This document shows positions 9,041 to 15,373 of a stretch of DNA of 24,759 nucleotides, piece after piece (within the stretch, counting starts at the first letter, position 1; each line of letters opens with the position of its first letter). The DNA lies in contig MGVN01000216.1 in NCBI GenBank assembly GCA_001800515.1, positions 20,010 through 44,768 on the forward strand, written 5' to 3'. The notes under the pieces were generated by a model. The model saw only the letters and a program-made list of their open reading frames with translations, ran no database searches and was not told where the DNA came from. The DNA comes from Elusimicrobia bacterium RIFOXYB2_FULL_49_7. GTDB lineage: Bacteria; Fibrobacterota; OXYB2-FULL-49-7. The position numbers were made by a program, and so were the translations under genes.

Positions 9041-9262
9041 GTGCACCCTTTCGCCCTAAAATCCATTCTATTGTACGCAACCCGGGATGCCGGGTCAGGC
9101 GGACAATATAATAAAAAAGAGGGGGGACACGCTTGGCATAAGGATAAAATCGCCATCTTTTCAGCCACAGGCGGACTTGGGCGGTTTATCGACCCGCACG
9201 GCCAGTCTGGAAGCGGCTCCCAGGGGTGTTCCAATTGCTGGTACACTTGGGGGGTCCGAAAT

Positions 9263-9291
9263 TTGTTTTTATGACGGCATTAAACTATGAT
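9263..9291 (+). promoter_or_regulatory. Predicted sigma-70 promoter for the histidine kinase / TIGR02147 / lipoprotein genes
   Basis: TTGTTT at 9263-9268 and TATGAT at 9286-9291 are separated by 17 bases. Transcription would begin near 9298. AGGAG at 9310-9314 and the ATG at 9323 follow, giving a short coherent leader. The rest of the 9041-9262 stretch, between divergent ispD and the kinase, has only a 6-bp GC hairpin (9080-9095) and no convincing gene. Confidence 0.6.
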
Positions 9292-9322
9292 TATAGGTGA
9301 AGTCGAGAAAGGAGACGTTCCT

Positions 9323-10054
9323 ATGAGTGAAATGCCCATCTACTCCAAGCCGAACCAGATCGTCCATGACATCAATTCCACCCTCTTTGTCATGACCCAA
9401 AAGGTCTTTCAGATAAGGCAACGATATCCCGAATGCAAGGAGAAAATCGACAGCGAATTGGAAGCCATTGAACAGTGCTGTTACTATGTAAGGGATATGC
9501 TCCATCTCCTTGCAAACAACCATAAACGAAGCCGGGCCCCTGCTGCCGAACTGTGCGTCAACACAACCCTAAAAACACTGGTCGAACTCTTTCTAAAAGG
9601 TTTCATGGGCGTGACCTATGACCTTACCGTAGACCCGCATGACAAAAAAGTAAGCATCCCTCGCGATGAATTCCATCGCCTGATTCAGAACATCCTGATG
9701 AACGCCCTGGAAGCCATGAACAATAAAGGGCACTTGAGCATCTCTACCAAGATAGTTCAACTGAAGGCAGCCCCGGCCGAAAACCCGGCGGATGAGTATA
9801 TCAATATTTCCATCAAAGATACAGGTTTAGGCATTCCTGTGGATATCCTGCCCACGCTGACCGACGAAGGCGTCTCCACCAAGGGTGAGGCACGCGGATT
9901 AGGACTTTCCATTGTTAAAGATATCGCGGGCCGGTATAACGGCCGGCTGGAAATAGAGTCGGAAGAAGGCGTGGGTACGACCATTCATATCTTTCTACCC
10001 ACCCTAAAAAACCATTCCGAACAGCTTATGCCAGAGGCGGCAATACATTCTTAA
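9323..10054 (+). CDS. Small cytosolic sensor histidine kinase
   Basis: This encodes 243 residues from the ATG at 9323, chosen for AGGAG 8 bases before it; an ATG at 9287 lies inside the predicted -10 box. Residues 13-18 are IVHDIN, the phospho-acceptor His15 in an HD-x-N setting, followed by a helical dimerisation hairpin. The ATPase domain shows the N box (IQNILMNALEAMNN), G1 (DTGLGIP) and G2 (EARGLGLSIVKDI). No membrane segment or sensor domain is present, so the signal must come from a partner or the cytoplasm. No receiver gene is adjacent. The next gene is the TIGR02147 regulator, 45 bases on, so the two are probably co-transcribed. Confidence 0.88.
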   Translation: MSEMPIYSKPNQIVHDINSTLFVMTQKVFQIRQRYPECKEKIDSELEAIEQCCYYVRDMLHLLANNHKRSRAPAAELCVNTTLKTLVELFLKGFMGVTYDLTVDPHDKKVSIPRDEFHRLIQNILMNALEAMNNKGHLSISTKIVQLKAAPAENPADEYINISIKDTGLGIPVDILPTLTDEGVSTKGEARGLGLSIVKDIAGRYNGRLEIESEEGVGTTIHIFLPTLKNHSEQLMPEAAIHS

Positions 10055-10099
10055 CAATATGATGAAATTACAGTTATGAGTCAGAAGGGAAAATCGGTT

Positions 10100-10951
10100 A
10101 TGGATAAGCAAGAAGTTGTCTCAATATTCAATTATACGGATTATCGACGTTTTATTCAAGAACTATCCATAGAACGGAAACAGGTGGATCCCTCTTTTTC
10201 ATTCCGCTCCCTGGCCAGAGAGGTAGGCTATAATTCGCCCGGCTTTATTAAGGAATTAATCGAAGGGAAGCGGGTGCTGATTCAGCCGTTCACCCTGCGC
10301 TTGGCAAAAGCAATGAAGCTAACTAGAAAGGAAATAGAGTATTTTGAGGATATGGTCAATTTTGTCCAGGCCCGGGAACCGGAAGAACGGGAATATTATT
10401 ATGATAAGATGATTCGCGCCTTTAACACCAAAATCTACCGGATGAAGTCAGACCAATATACTTATTACTCCCGTTGGTATTACAGCGCTATTCGGGAATT
10501 TCTCTTTATTCAGAATTTCTCAGGGGATTATCAAGGTCTGGCTGCACACCTGGCACCTCCTATTACGCCTGCAATGGCCAAAGAAGCTATTGCCCTGATG
10601 CTCCGCCTAAAACTCATTAAAAGAAATGAAAAAGGGATCTATAAACCTACGGATACCCTCATTACAACCGGTGCGGAGGTACAGTCCATTCATGCGGCCG
10701 CCTTTCACCGTTCCATGATGGCGCTGGCCGGAGAATCATTGAACCGGCATCCCAAGGAAAGCCGGGACGTCAGCGGTGTGACCGTCAGCATTGATAAAGA
10801 GACATTTGATGCCATCAAGTCCGAATGTGTATTTTTCCGGAAGCGCATCCTGAATCTGGCGGCCAAAGAAAAGAACTTGGACAGGGTTTATCAAGTGAAC
10901 ATTCAACTTTTTCCTCTCACCTCTCCGCTGAAAAACGGGGGGAATAACTGA
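10100..10951 (+). CDS. TIGR02147-family putative regulator
   Basis: This encodes 283 residues from the ATG at 10100, preceded by AAGGGA about 10 bases earlier. An ATG at 10076 would add eight residues but has no ribosome site. The N-terminus (SIFNYTDYRRFIQEL) and the helix-turn-helix-like FSFRSLAREVGYNSPGFIKE with the following LIEGKRVL are the family signature. The C-terminus (FFRKRILNLAAKEKNLDRVY, then QVNIQLFPLT) is also typical. The family was defined from a large paralogous set in Fibrobacter and occurs in Bdellovibrio-like bacteria. Its biochemistry is not established, and a DNA-binding role is inferred. The stop is 2 bases before the start of a lipoprotein gene, so the pair forms a transcription unit. 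Confidence 0.87.
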   Translation: MDKQEVVSIFNYTDYRRFIQELSIERKQVDPSFSFRSLAREVGYNSPGFIKELIEGKRVLIQPFTLRLAKAMKLTRKEIEYFEDMVNFVQAREPEEREYYYDKMIRAFNTKIYRMKSDQYTYYSRWYYSAIREFLFIQNFSGDYQGLAAHLAPPITPAMAKEAIALMLRLKLIKRNEKGIYKPTDTLITTGAEVQSIHAAAFHRSMMALAGESLNRHPKESRDVSGVTVSIDKETFDAIKSECVFFRKRILNLAAKEKNLDRVYQVNIQLFPLTSPLKNGGNN

Positions 10952-10953
10952 GA

Positions 10954-12648
10954 ATGAAACTTCTTATTTCTCTATTATTGACCGGGCTGCTTCTATTTCT
11001 TTCCTGCGGAGAGGGCGGCACGGATGTGGCCGGCGGCTCTGAAGTGGGCAATTGCATGATCCAGGGCAATCTTTATTATTCCGATGGTCATTCGGCAGCC
11101 AATGCGTTTGTTCAATTATATGCTTCAAATGACACTCTGGCATTAAAAACCGCTCGAACCGGGACAAACGGGGTTTTCTCCTTTGATACGGTTAGCAAAG
11201 GCATTTATAACATTTCCGCCTCGGATTCAACCGGCGCGGTGGTTCTGGTTGATTCAATCGGGGTTCCAAAGGCGGTCAAGGATACGGTTGTTACGATTGC
11301 AGATACCCTGCGGGCACCGGGCGGCTTTTCAGGTATGGCGGTTCTGGCTGATAAGAGCAACCATGCCGGAACATTTGTTTATATCCCCGGAAGCTCTTTT
11401 ATGACCGGAACGGATTTGAATGGTCAATTCGCTCTTTCCGGCGTAGCGATCGGACAGAGAAACCTCATCCTTTACCATGCCGGGTATATTCCCGTTTCCA
11501 TCCAAGCGACTCTGGCTTCCGGGGCAACAACAACCCTGGCAACCGTCACCCTTTATCCGGAAGATTCTCCCTTTCCAAAACCGGGAAATCTTGCTTTTCG
11601 GTATGATACTTTATTGCAGGAAGTTCATTTAACCTGGTCACCGGTTGCGCTATCCGGGGTTAGCGGGTACAAATTGCAGCGTCGGCATATTGATTCAGCC
11701 TTTGCGGATATCACGCCATTGGCCATAGCAGATACGATATTTACCGACACTTGGAATTATGGTTTACAGCAGGATAATCGGTATGTGTATCGGGTAGCGG
11801 CTGTGGATGGGTCTGATAAGGCCGGGATTTTTTCCGGACCGGAAACCGTGCTCATCGCACCTGCTTATAAGTTGGTGGATAGTATTTCTTTGGACATCGA
11901 ACCTGCGGATGCTACGGTTGATGGGGAAGGGAATATTTATATTACAAATGGGATTGATAGAATTAATAAATATGACAGTAGTTTTAACCTGATTTATTCC
12001 CTCCCAAAGAGCGGATCTGGTGTCGAGCTGGCGAATCCTATCGGAATGGGTATTGATAAAGACGGCAACATTTTTACCGGTGATGACCAAGGGATAGTTA
12101 AATTCAGCTCTTCTGGTGAATTTGATGGTAGATTTTGGAATACTACTGAACTTGGAGTATTAGATCAGAATTATTTACGTGATATTGCCGTAGCTGATAC
12201 AACCGTTTACGTAGCGCATAAGGAGTTTATTGCGGTTTTTAATTCACAAGGGCATTTCTATTATAAGCAAAATTTATTAGAAACAAAATCTATAGAAGTA
12301 AGCGACACTATTTTATACCTTACCTCAACACAAAACGAATTAAAACTACTCAGCAATTTATCCTATGAAACGATAGTAACAAAATCACCTGCTGTTTTTG
12401 AACTCTCCGGTGGTTGCAGCTATCCGCTATTAAGCGGCTTTAGTATCGACAATGATTCTGTCTGGCTTTTTTCATCTTATAAAACAGCCGAATGTTACAT
12501 AATTACAATATATAAGATCTCTCTTCTTGGAGAGATCTTGGTTAAGACTCAGATTATACAAAAAGAATACGTTTTTAAGATATTAAAGAAGGGTGAAAAT
12601 ATTTACGTACTGCAAAAATCAGGAAATCAATTGTTAATATTACAGTAG
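10954..12648 (+). CDS. Large multidomain lipoprotein
   Basis: This encodes 564 residues. The signal peptide ends LLLFLSC with Cys18 as lipidation site, followed by a GGSEVGN stretch. Residues about 35-120 and 120-205 are two carboxypeptidase-regulatory-like beta-sandwiches (IQGNLYYSDGHSAANAFVQL; FSGMAVLADKSNHAGTFVYI). Residues about 205-305 look like a fibronectin type III module (VHLTWSPVALSGVSGYKLQR). The rest resembles NHL/beta-propeller blades (ATVDGEGNIYITNGIDRINKYD; MGIDKDGNIFTGDDQGIVKF). It probably sits on the outer membrane as a binding or scaffold protein. It starts 2 bases after the TIGR02147 gene, a pairing that suggests dedicated control. The last 550 bases are visibly more AT-rich than the first 1.1 kb. 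The end overlaps the convergent gene by 9 bases. Confidence 0.85.
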   Translation: MKLLISLLLTGLLLFLSCGEGGTDVAGGSEVGNCMIQGNLYYSDGHSAANAFVQLYASNDTLALKTARTGTNGVFSFDTVSKGIYNISASDSTGAVVLVDSIGVPKAVKDTVVTIADTLRAPGGFSGMAVLADKSNHAGTFVYIPGSSFMTGTDLNGQFALSGVAIGQRNLILYHAGYIPVSIQATLASGATTTLATVTLYPEDSPFPKPGNLAFRYDTLLQEVHLTWSPVALSGVSGYKLQRRHIDSAFADITPLAIADTIFTDTWNYGLQQDNRYVYRVAAVDGSDKAGIFSGPETVLIAPAYKLVDSISLDIEPADATVDGEGNIYITNGIDRINKYDSSFNLIYSLPKSGSGVELANPIGMGIDKDGNIFTGDDQGIVKFSSSGEFDGRFWNTTELGVLDQNYLRDIAVADTTVYVAHKEFIAVFNSQGHFYYKQNLLETKSIEVSDTILYLTSTQNELKLLSNLSYETIVTKSPAVFELSGGCSYPLLSGFSIDNDSVWLFSSYKTAECYIITIYKISLLGEILVKTQIIQKEYVFKILKKGENIYVLQKSGNQLLILQ

Positions 12649-13182
12649 GCTCACTACTTTTAATAAACCACCTACTTGAAAATTTAAATATGTGCCATCA
12701 AACCAAAGCGTCCCATCGTTCGGAGTACCAGCAATTTTATTGCCTAAAACAATTGCCCCATTAACTTCCAATTTCTGCACCGGACTCGTGGTTCCAATCC
12801 CCACGCATCCATCATTCTGAAAACGTACTTTTGTTGAAAAACTCGGCGTACCGGTCGTAGTAGTACAAGTGTTGATGTCAACATTACCGGCCGCATCATC
12901 AATGGAAATAGCCGCACATTTATGCCCATCCGTAATCCGATTCCAAGAACCGTTATAATAAGCGTTCTGGGAAATCCAAAGATTCGGATTGTCCAAAATC
13001 CCGACATAATCCAACCTCACCACATTGGTCGTTCCAGAGATGTGCAATTTGGCACTTGGATTAGTGGTACCGATACCCACATTACTTGTCTCAATCGCTA
13101 AGACGGTAGCATTCCCATCCTGATCCTGCACATACTGCCCGGTCGTGCTAATGTTGTTCGTGACTTGCAATGCCTTAGCCAT
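12640..13182 (-). CDS. Fibre-like protein with GIGTT motifs, function unknown
   Basis: This encodes 180 residues from the ATG at 13182, chosen because AAAGGAG lies about 6 bases upstream; the in-frame extension to 13233 is not needed. Two copies of a motif are present: NVGIGTTNPSAKLHISGT near residues 35-51 and CVGIGTTSPVQKLEVNG near 127-142. Such V-GIGTT-P-KL-V repeats are common in phage tail-fibre or surface-fibre proteins, often before an S74 chaperone domain. That domain is absent here, and there is no signal peptide or membrane segment. It could be a short fibre tip, a phage-derived remnant or a protein secreted by a dedicated route. No other phage genes surround it. It converges with the lipoprotein gene and overlaps it by 9 bases. 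Confidence 0.75.
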   Translation of the reverse strand: MAKALQVTNNISTTGQYVQDQDGNATVLAIETSNVGIGTTNPSAKLHISGTTNVVRLDYVGILDNPNLWISQNAYYNGSWNRITDGHKCAAISIDDAAGNVDINTCTTTTGTPSFSTKVRFQNDGCVGIGTTSPVQKLEVNGAIVLGNKIAGTPNDGTLWFDGTYLNFQVGGLLKVVSLL

Positions 13183-13251
13183 AATCACTCCTTTTGTTAT
13201 GGGTTTGGAAAACAAGAGCTGGAATAGCTCCATATTTTCAAATATAGGTTT

Positions 13252-13309
13252 ATTATGATTTGATCGCTAAAATGGGAAGGCACTATCTTACAGCGTGATA
13301 AAAATCACA
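13252..13309 (-). promoter_or_regulatory. Predicted activator-dependent promoter with CRP/FNR-like site
   Basis: Positions 13294-13309 read CGTGA-N6-TCACA on the plus strand, one base from the CRP consensus TGTGA-N6-TCACA. Downstream on the minus strand, CATAAT (13257-13252) is a good -10 box without a recognisable -35. The site is centred about 56 bases upstream of the likely start near 13245. An inverted repeat ATATTT-TC-AAATAT (13232-13245) falls at that start point and could be an operator. All point toward the fibre-like gene at 12640-13182. This is a prediction from motifs only. Confidence 0.4.
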
Positions 13310-13362
13310 AAAAAAACAAGCCTATCTTCCTGCAGCTGTTGTGAACAGCCTGAAAAAAATAG

Positions 13363-13435
13363 AGCCGAAGACCGGACTTGAACCGGTGACCTGCTCATTA
13401 CGAATGAGCTGCTCTACCGACTGAGCTACTTCGGC
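13363..13435 (-). tRNA. tRNA-Thr (anticodon CGU)
   Basis: The minus strand folds into a complete cloverleaf. The acceptor is GCCGAAG/CTTCGGC, the D-stem GCTC/GAGC with loop AGTCGGTA, and the anticodon stem GCTCA/TGAGC with loop TTCGTAA. The anticodon is therefore CGT, reading ACG. The variable loop is AGGTC, and the T-arm is ACCGG-TTCAAGT-CCGGT. The discriminator base is T, and CCA is not encoded. A run of T follows its 3' end. Confidence 0.97.
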
Positions 13436-13597
13436 GGAAAATCTGCAAGAGGGGATAAAATAATATTTTCCCGGGCTGAAGTATCAATGCTTTATGCGGT
13501 ACCGGTCAATTATTCTGGAAAGTTCTTTTGTGTCTTCAATAGTATCCCACTAAAAACAATCCGGATAAAAGACAATCTATCATGGTCGAATAGGATC

Positions 13598-13718
13598 GGT
13601 CACTTCGACAAGCTCAGTGACCGCGATGGGAGCCGCTATTATGAAAGGAATTTAGGAACAGAAAGGATATGTCTCTGCAACAGGAACTGCGGCGGTGGCT
13701 GAGCCTGTCGAAGACACC
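13598..13718 (+). repeat. Short array unit 1 (A1-B1)
   Basis: The interior carries GAAAGGAATTTAGGAAC, the leader found before the GIY-YIG gene, but the start codon is damaged: AACAGAAAGG stands where the other copies have AACGTGAAAGG. It ends in the shared tail CTCTGCAACAGGAACTGCGG before B1. Confidence 0.85.
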
Positions 13719-13726
13719 GTCTCCCC

Positions 13727-13849
13727 GGTCACTTCGACAAGCTCAGTGACCGTGATGGGAGCCACTATTATGAAAGGAATTTAGGAACATGAAAGGATAT
13801 GCCTCTGCAACAGGAACTGCGGCGGGTGGCTGAGCTTGTCGAAGACACC
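13727..13849 (+). repeat. Short array unit 2 (A2-B2)
   Basis: It has the same leader, with ATG in place of GTG, followed by AAAGGATATGCC and the shared tail. This opens a reading frame of only 14 codons (MKGYASATGTAAGG). Confidence 0.85.
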
Positions 13850-13857
13850 GTCTCCCC

Positions 13858-13980
13858 GGTCACTTCGACAAGCTCAGTGACCGCGATGGGAGCCACTATT
13901 ATAAAAGGAATTTAGGAACGTGAAAGGGTATGTCTCTGCAACAGGAACTGCGGCGGGTGGCTGAGCTTGTCGAAGACACC
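13858..13980 (+). repeat. Short array unit 3 (A3-B3)
   Basis: It has the same leader with GTG AAA GGG TAT, identical to the first four codons of the GIY-YIG gene in the next unit. It then diverges into the shared tail and stops after 14 codons (MKGYVSATGTAAGG). Confidence 0.85.
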
Positions 13981-13988
13981 GTCTCTCC

Positions 13989-14500
13989 GGTCACTTCGAC
14001 AAGCTCAGTGACCGTGATGAGAGCCACCGATTATGAAAGGAATTTAGGAACGTGAAAGGGTATACTTACATTCTTGAATGCGCCGATGGGTCTTATTACA
14101 CAGGAAGCACAAATAATCTTGTTCGGCGACTTCAACAACATGCCAACCTTCAAGGTGCAAACTATACACGAAAGAAGCATCCCTCGAAACTTGCCTATTT
14201 TGAAGTACACAAACGAATTGACATCGCCTTTTATCGCGAAAAACAAATCCAAGGATGGAGCCATGCTAAGAAAAAGGCCCTCATTGAGGCAAATAAGAGA
14301 CAATTGATTGTTTTGTCAAAGAATTATACCCAATTTCCACGAAGCGAAATAGTCTTAGAACCGGTCACTTCGACAGGCTCAGTGACCGATTGAAACACTT
14401 GCCGGACATGGAGTAAACATTCGTTGCTGAATTCAGTATGTCAAGCCAAAAACATACTTCGATTAAACATTAAGCGGTGGCTGAGCCTGTCGAAGACACC
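13989..14500 (+). repeat. Full-length array unit with GIY-YIG gene (A4-B4)
   Basis: The outer elements are A4 (13989-14013) and B4 (14476-14500). The interior holds the leader, the whole GIY-YIG gene (14052-14393) and an extra A element (14363-14387) inside the gene's last codons. An 88-base stretch (14388-14475) before B4 has no recognisable feature. Confidence 0.85.
14052..14393 (+). CDS. GIY-YIG endonuclease-family protein
   Basis: This encodes 113 residues from a GTG start, with AAAGGA about 10 bases before it. The GIY-YIG fold is clear: YTYILECADGSYYTGSTNNLVRRL gives the paired tyrosines and the catalytic arginine, HANLQGANYTRKKHPSKLAYF the next segment, and AFYREKQIQGWSHAKKKALIE the metal-binding glutamate and basic helix. 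This is the small UvrC-like/YhbQ type of single-domain nuclease, thought to nick or cut DNA. The last ten residues (PVTSTGSVTD) are encoded by palindromic element A5. Because the gene lies exactly inside one unit of the palindrome array and shares its leader and first codons with the short units, I infer it acts on these palindromes. That is untested. Confidence 0.9.
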   Translation: MKGYTYILECADGSYYTGSTNNLVRRLQQHANLQGANYTRKKHPSKLAYFEVHKRIDIAFYREKQIQGWSHAKKKALIEANKRQLIVLSKNYTQFPRSEIVLEPVTSTGSVTD

Positions 14501-14508
14501 GTCTCTCC

Positions 14509-14630
14509 GGTCACTTCGACAGGCTCAGTGACCGTGATGGGAGCCACTATTATGAAAGGAATTTAGGAACGTGAAAGGATATGTCTCTGCAACAGGAACT
14601 GCGGCGGTGGCTGAGCCTGTCGAAGACACC
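14509..14630 (+). repeat. Short array unit 5 (A6-B5), with a lone A7 after it
   Basis: It has the same leader with a GTG start and the shared tail. In this copy the tail is one base shorter (GGCGGTGG), so the frame stays open through B5 and A7 into the end of the DUF486 gene region. A7 (14639-14663) closes the array and lies 17 bases before the DUF486 stop codon. Confidence 0.85.
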
Positions 14631-14680
14631 GTCTCTCCGGTCACTTCCACAAGCTCAGTGACCGTGATGGGAGCCACCGA

Positions 14681-15010
14681 TTACCACTTCTTAAAAATAA
14701 AAAAGACGGCCAAGATAATAAGGCCAAACCCCACCAAATAGTTCCATCGGAGCTCTTCCTTCAAATAAATAACGGAAAAGATAGAAAAAACCACCAGTGT
14801 AATGACCTCCTGAATAGTCTTGAGCTGTGCGGCCGTAAACGTAGCGTGCCCAAACCGGTTGGCCGGAACCTGGAAACAATATTCTACCAACGCAATGGCC
14901 CAACTGATGAGGATCACCTTCCAAAGCGCACTCTGTTTGTATTTAAGATGTCCATACCAAGCGACGGTCATAAAAATATTGGAAACGGTTAAGAGTAGGA
15001 CGGTTTGCAT
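14681..15010 (-). CDS. DMT-family / DUF486 membrane protein
   Basis: This encodes 109 residues with four predicted membrane helices: LLLTVSNIFMTVAWYGHL; WKVILISWAIALVEYCF; LKTIQEVITLVVFSIFSVIY; and LVGFGLIILAVFFIF. The segment VEYCFQVPANRFGHATFTAAQLKTIQEV is the hallmark of the small DUF486 family in the drug/metabolite transporter group. Its substrate is unknown. The ATG at 15010 has AGGGG about 8 bases before it. Its stop codon abuts the last palindrome of the array, so the array ends just where this gene ends. It is divergent from the motor operon. Confidence 0.9.
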   Translation of the reverse strand: MQTVLLLTVSNIFMTVAWYGHLKYKQSALWKVILISWAIALVEYCFQVPANRFGHATFTAAQLKTIQEVITLVVFSIFSVIYLKEELRWNYLVGFGLIILAVFFIFKKW

Positions 15011-15026
15011 GTATTGACCCCTGTTT

Positions 15027-15056
15027 TTGTTAAGATGTTGTATTCTATTATATAAT
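15027..15056 (+). promoter_or_regulatory. Predicted sigma-70 promoter of the motor operon
   Basis: TTGTTA (15027-15032) and a perfect TATAAT (15051-15056) are 18 bases apart, so transcription would start near 15063. The first ATG is at 15077 and has no Shine-Dalgarno, only a T-rich leader of about 14 bases. TATTATATAATA is nearly palindromic and may also supply a -10 box for the divergent DUF486 gene. Confidence 0.55.
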
Positions 15057-15076
15057 ATTTTTATCTTTTTTGTCGA

Positions 15077-15373
15077 ATGTTTCCCTATTCTACTCTATTA
15101 ATGATTGCGCTCTTTGTCTTCACCGGTGTTGCTTTATCCGAGCCGTCCCCAAAACCCGGCAACAGTCGGACCCTGCGGCTGGAAGCACAGACCATTGAAG
15201 GCAAAATCAAGCGTCCCCAGGCAGCGCTTCTGTCCATTGAAAAGCGACCGACCTTTAAACCCATGGCCTTGACCCGCATCGACCTGAAAAAGGATGTGCT
15301 CAAGGACGTGGACCCTGATGTTTTTGAAAACAAAATTTATTCCAAACCGTTTATGCCGGAGGATCATCCATGA
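15077..15373 (+). CDS. Small exported protein at the head of the motor operon
   Basis: This encodes 98 residues with a signal peptide (MFPYSTLLMIALFVFTGVALS, cut before EPSPKPGN). The mature part is about 77 residues, basic and without cysteine: TLRLEAQTIEGKIKRPQAAL, a central LSIEKRPTFKPM, and an acidic end (DVDPDVFENKIYSKPFMPED). I know no family for it. The stop overlaps the start of the first ExbB/TolQ gene in ATGA, so translation is coupled and a role in the same envelope machine is likely. It may be a periplasmic partner of the TonB-like protein; that is inference from position. Confidence 0.75.
   Translation: MFPYSTLLMIALFVFTGVALSEPSPKPGNSRTLRLEAQTIEGKIKRPQAALLSIEKRPTFKPMALTRIDLKKDVLKDVDPDVFENKIYSKPFMPEDHP

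Larger units (their letters stand above)
13598..14663. repeat. Array of paired inverted palindromes around a GIY-YIG gene
   Basis: Two related 25-nt elements alternate. Element A carries the core CTTCGACARGCTCAG between GGTCA and TGACC arms. Element B carries the inverse core CTGAGCYTGTCGAAG between GGTGG and ACACC arms. A copies start at 13598, 13727, 13858, 13989, 14363, 14509 and 14639. B copies start at 13694, 13825, 13956, 14476 and 14606. B is followed by the next A after 8 bases (GTCTCCCC or GTCTCTCC), so each B-A junction is itself a large inverted repeat. A-to-B units are 121-123 bases, except the one at 13989-14500 that holds the GIY-YIG gene. A7 carries one core change (TCCAC for TCGAC). 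The preceding stretch 13436-13597 shows no gene or repeat that I recognise. Confidence 0.93.

Noticed and set aside
9087..9290. Reading frame of 67 codons between ispD and the histidine kinase
   Set aside because: It has no ribosome site and no recognisable family, and it runs through the predicted promoter. Its overlap with an upstream ATG of the kinase frame looks fortuitous.
13335..13349. Hairpin GCTGTT-GTG-AACAGC next to the tRNA as terminator
   Set aside because: On the tRNA strand the T-run comes before the hairpin rather than after it, so it does not fit a classical terminator.
13487..13702. Reading frame of 71 codons running into the palindrome array
   Set aside because: It has no ribosome site, and half of it is made of repeat sequence.
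13598..14663. Second CRISPR-like array or tRNA-linked integron
   Set aside because: The units are not repeat-spacer. The interiors are near-identical copies, and no integrase or attC features are present.
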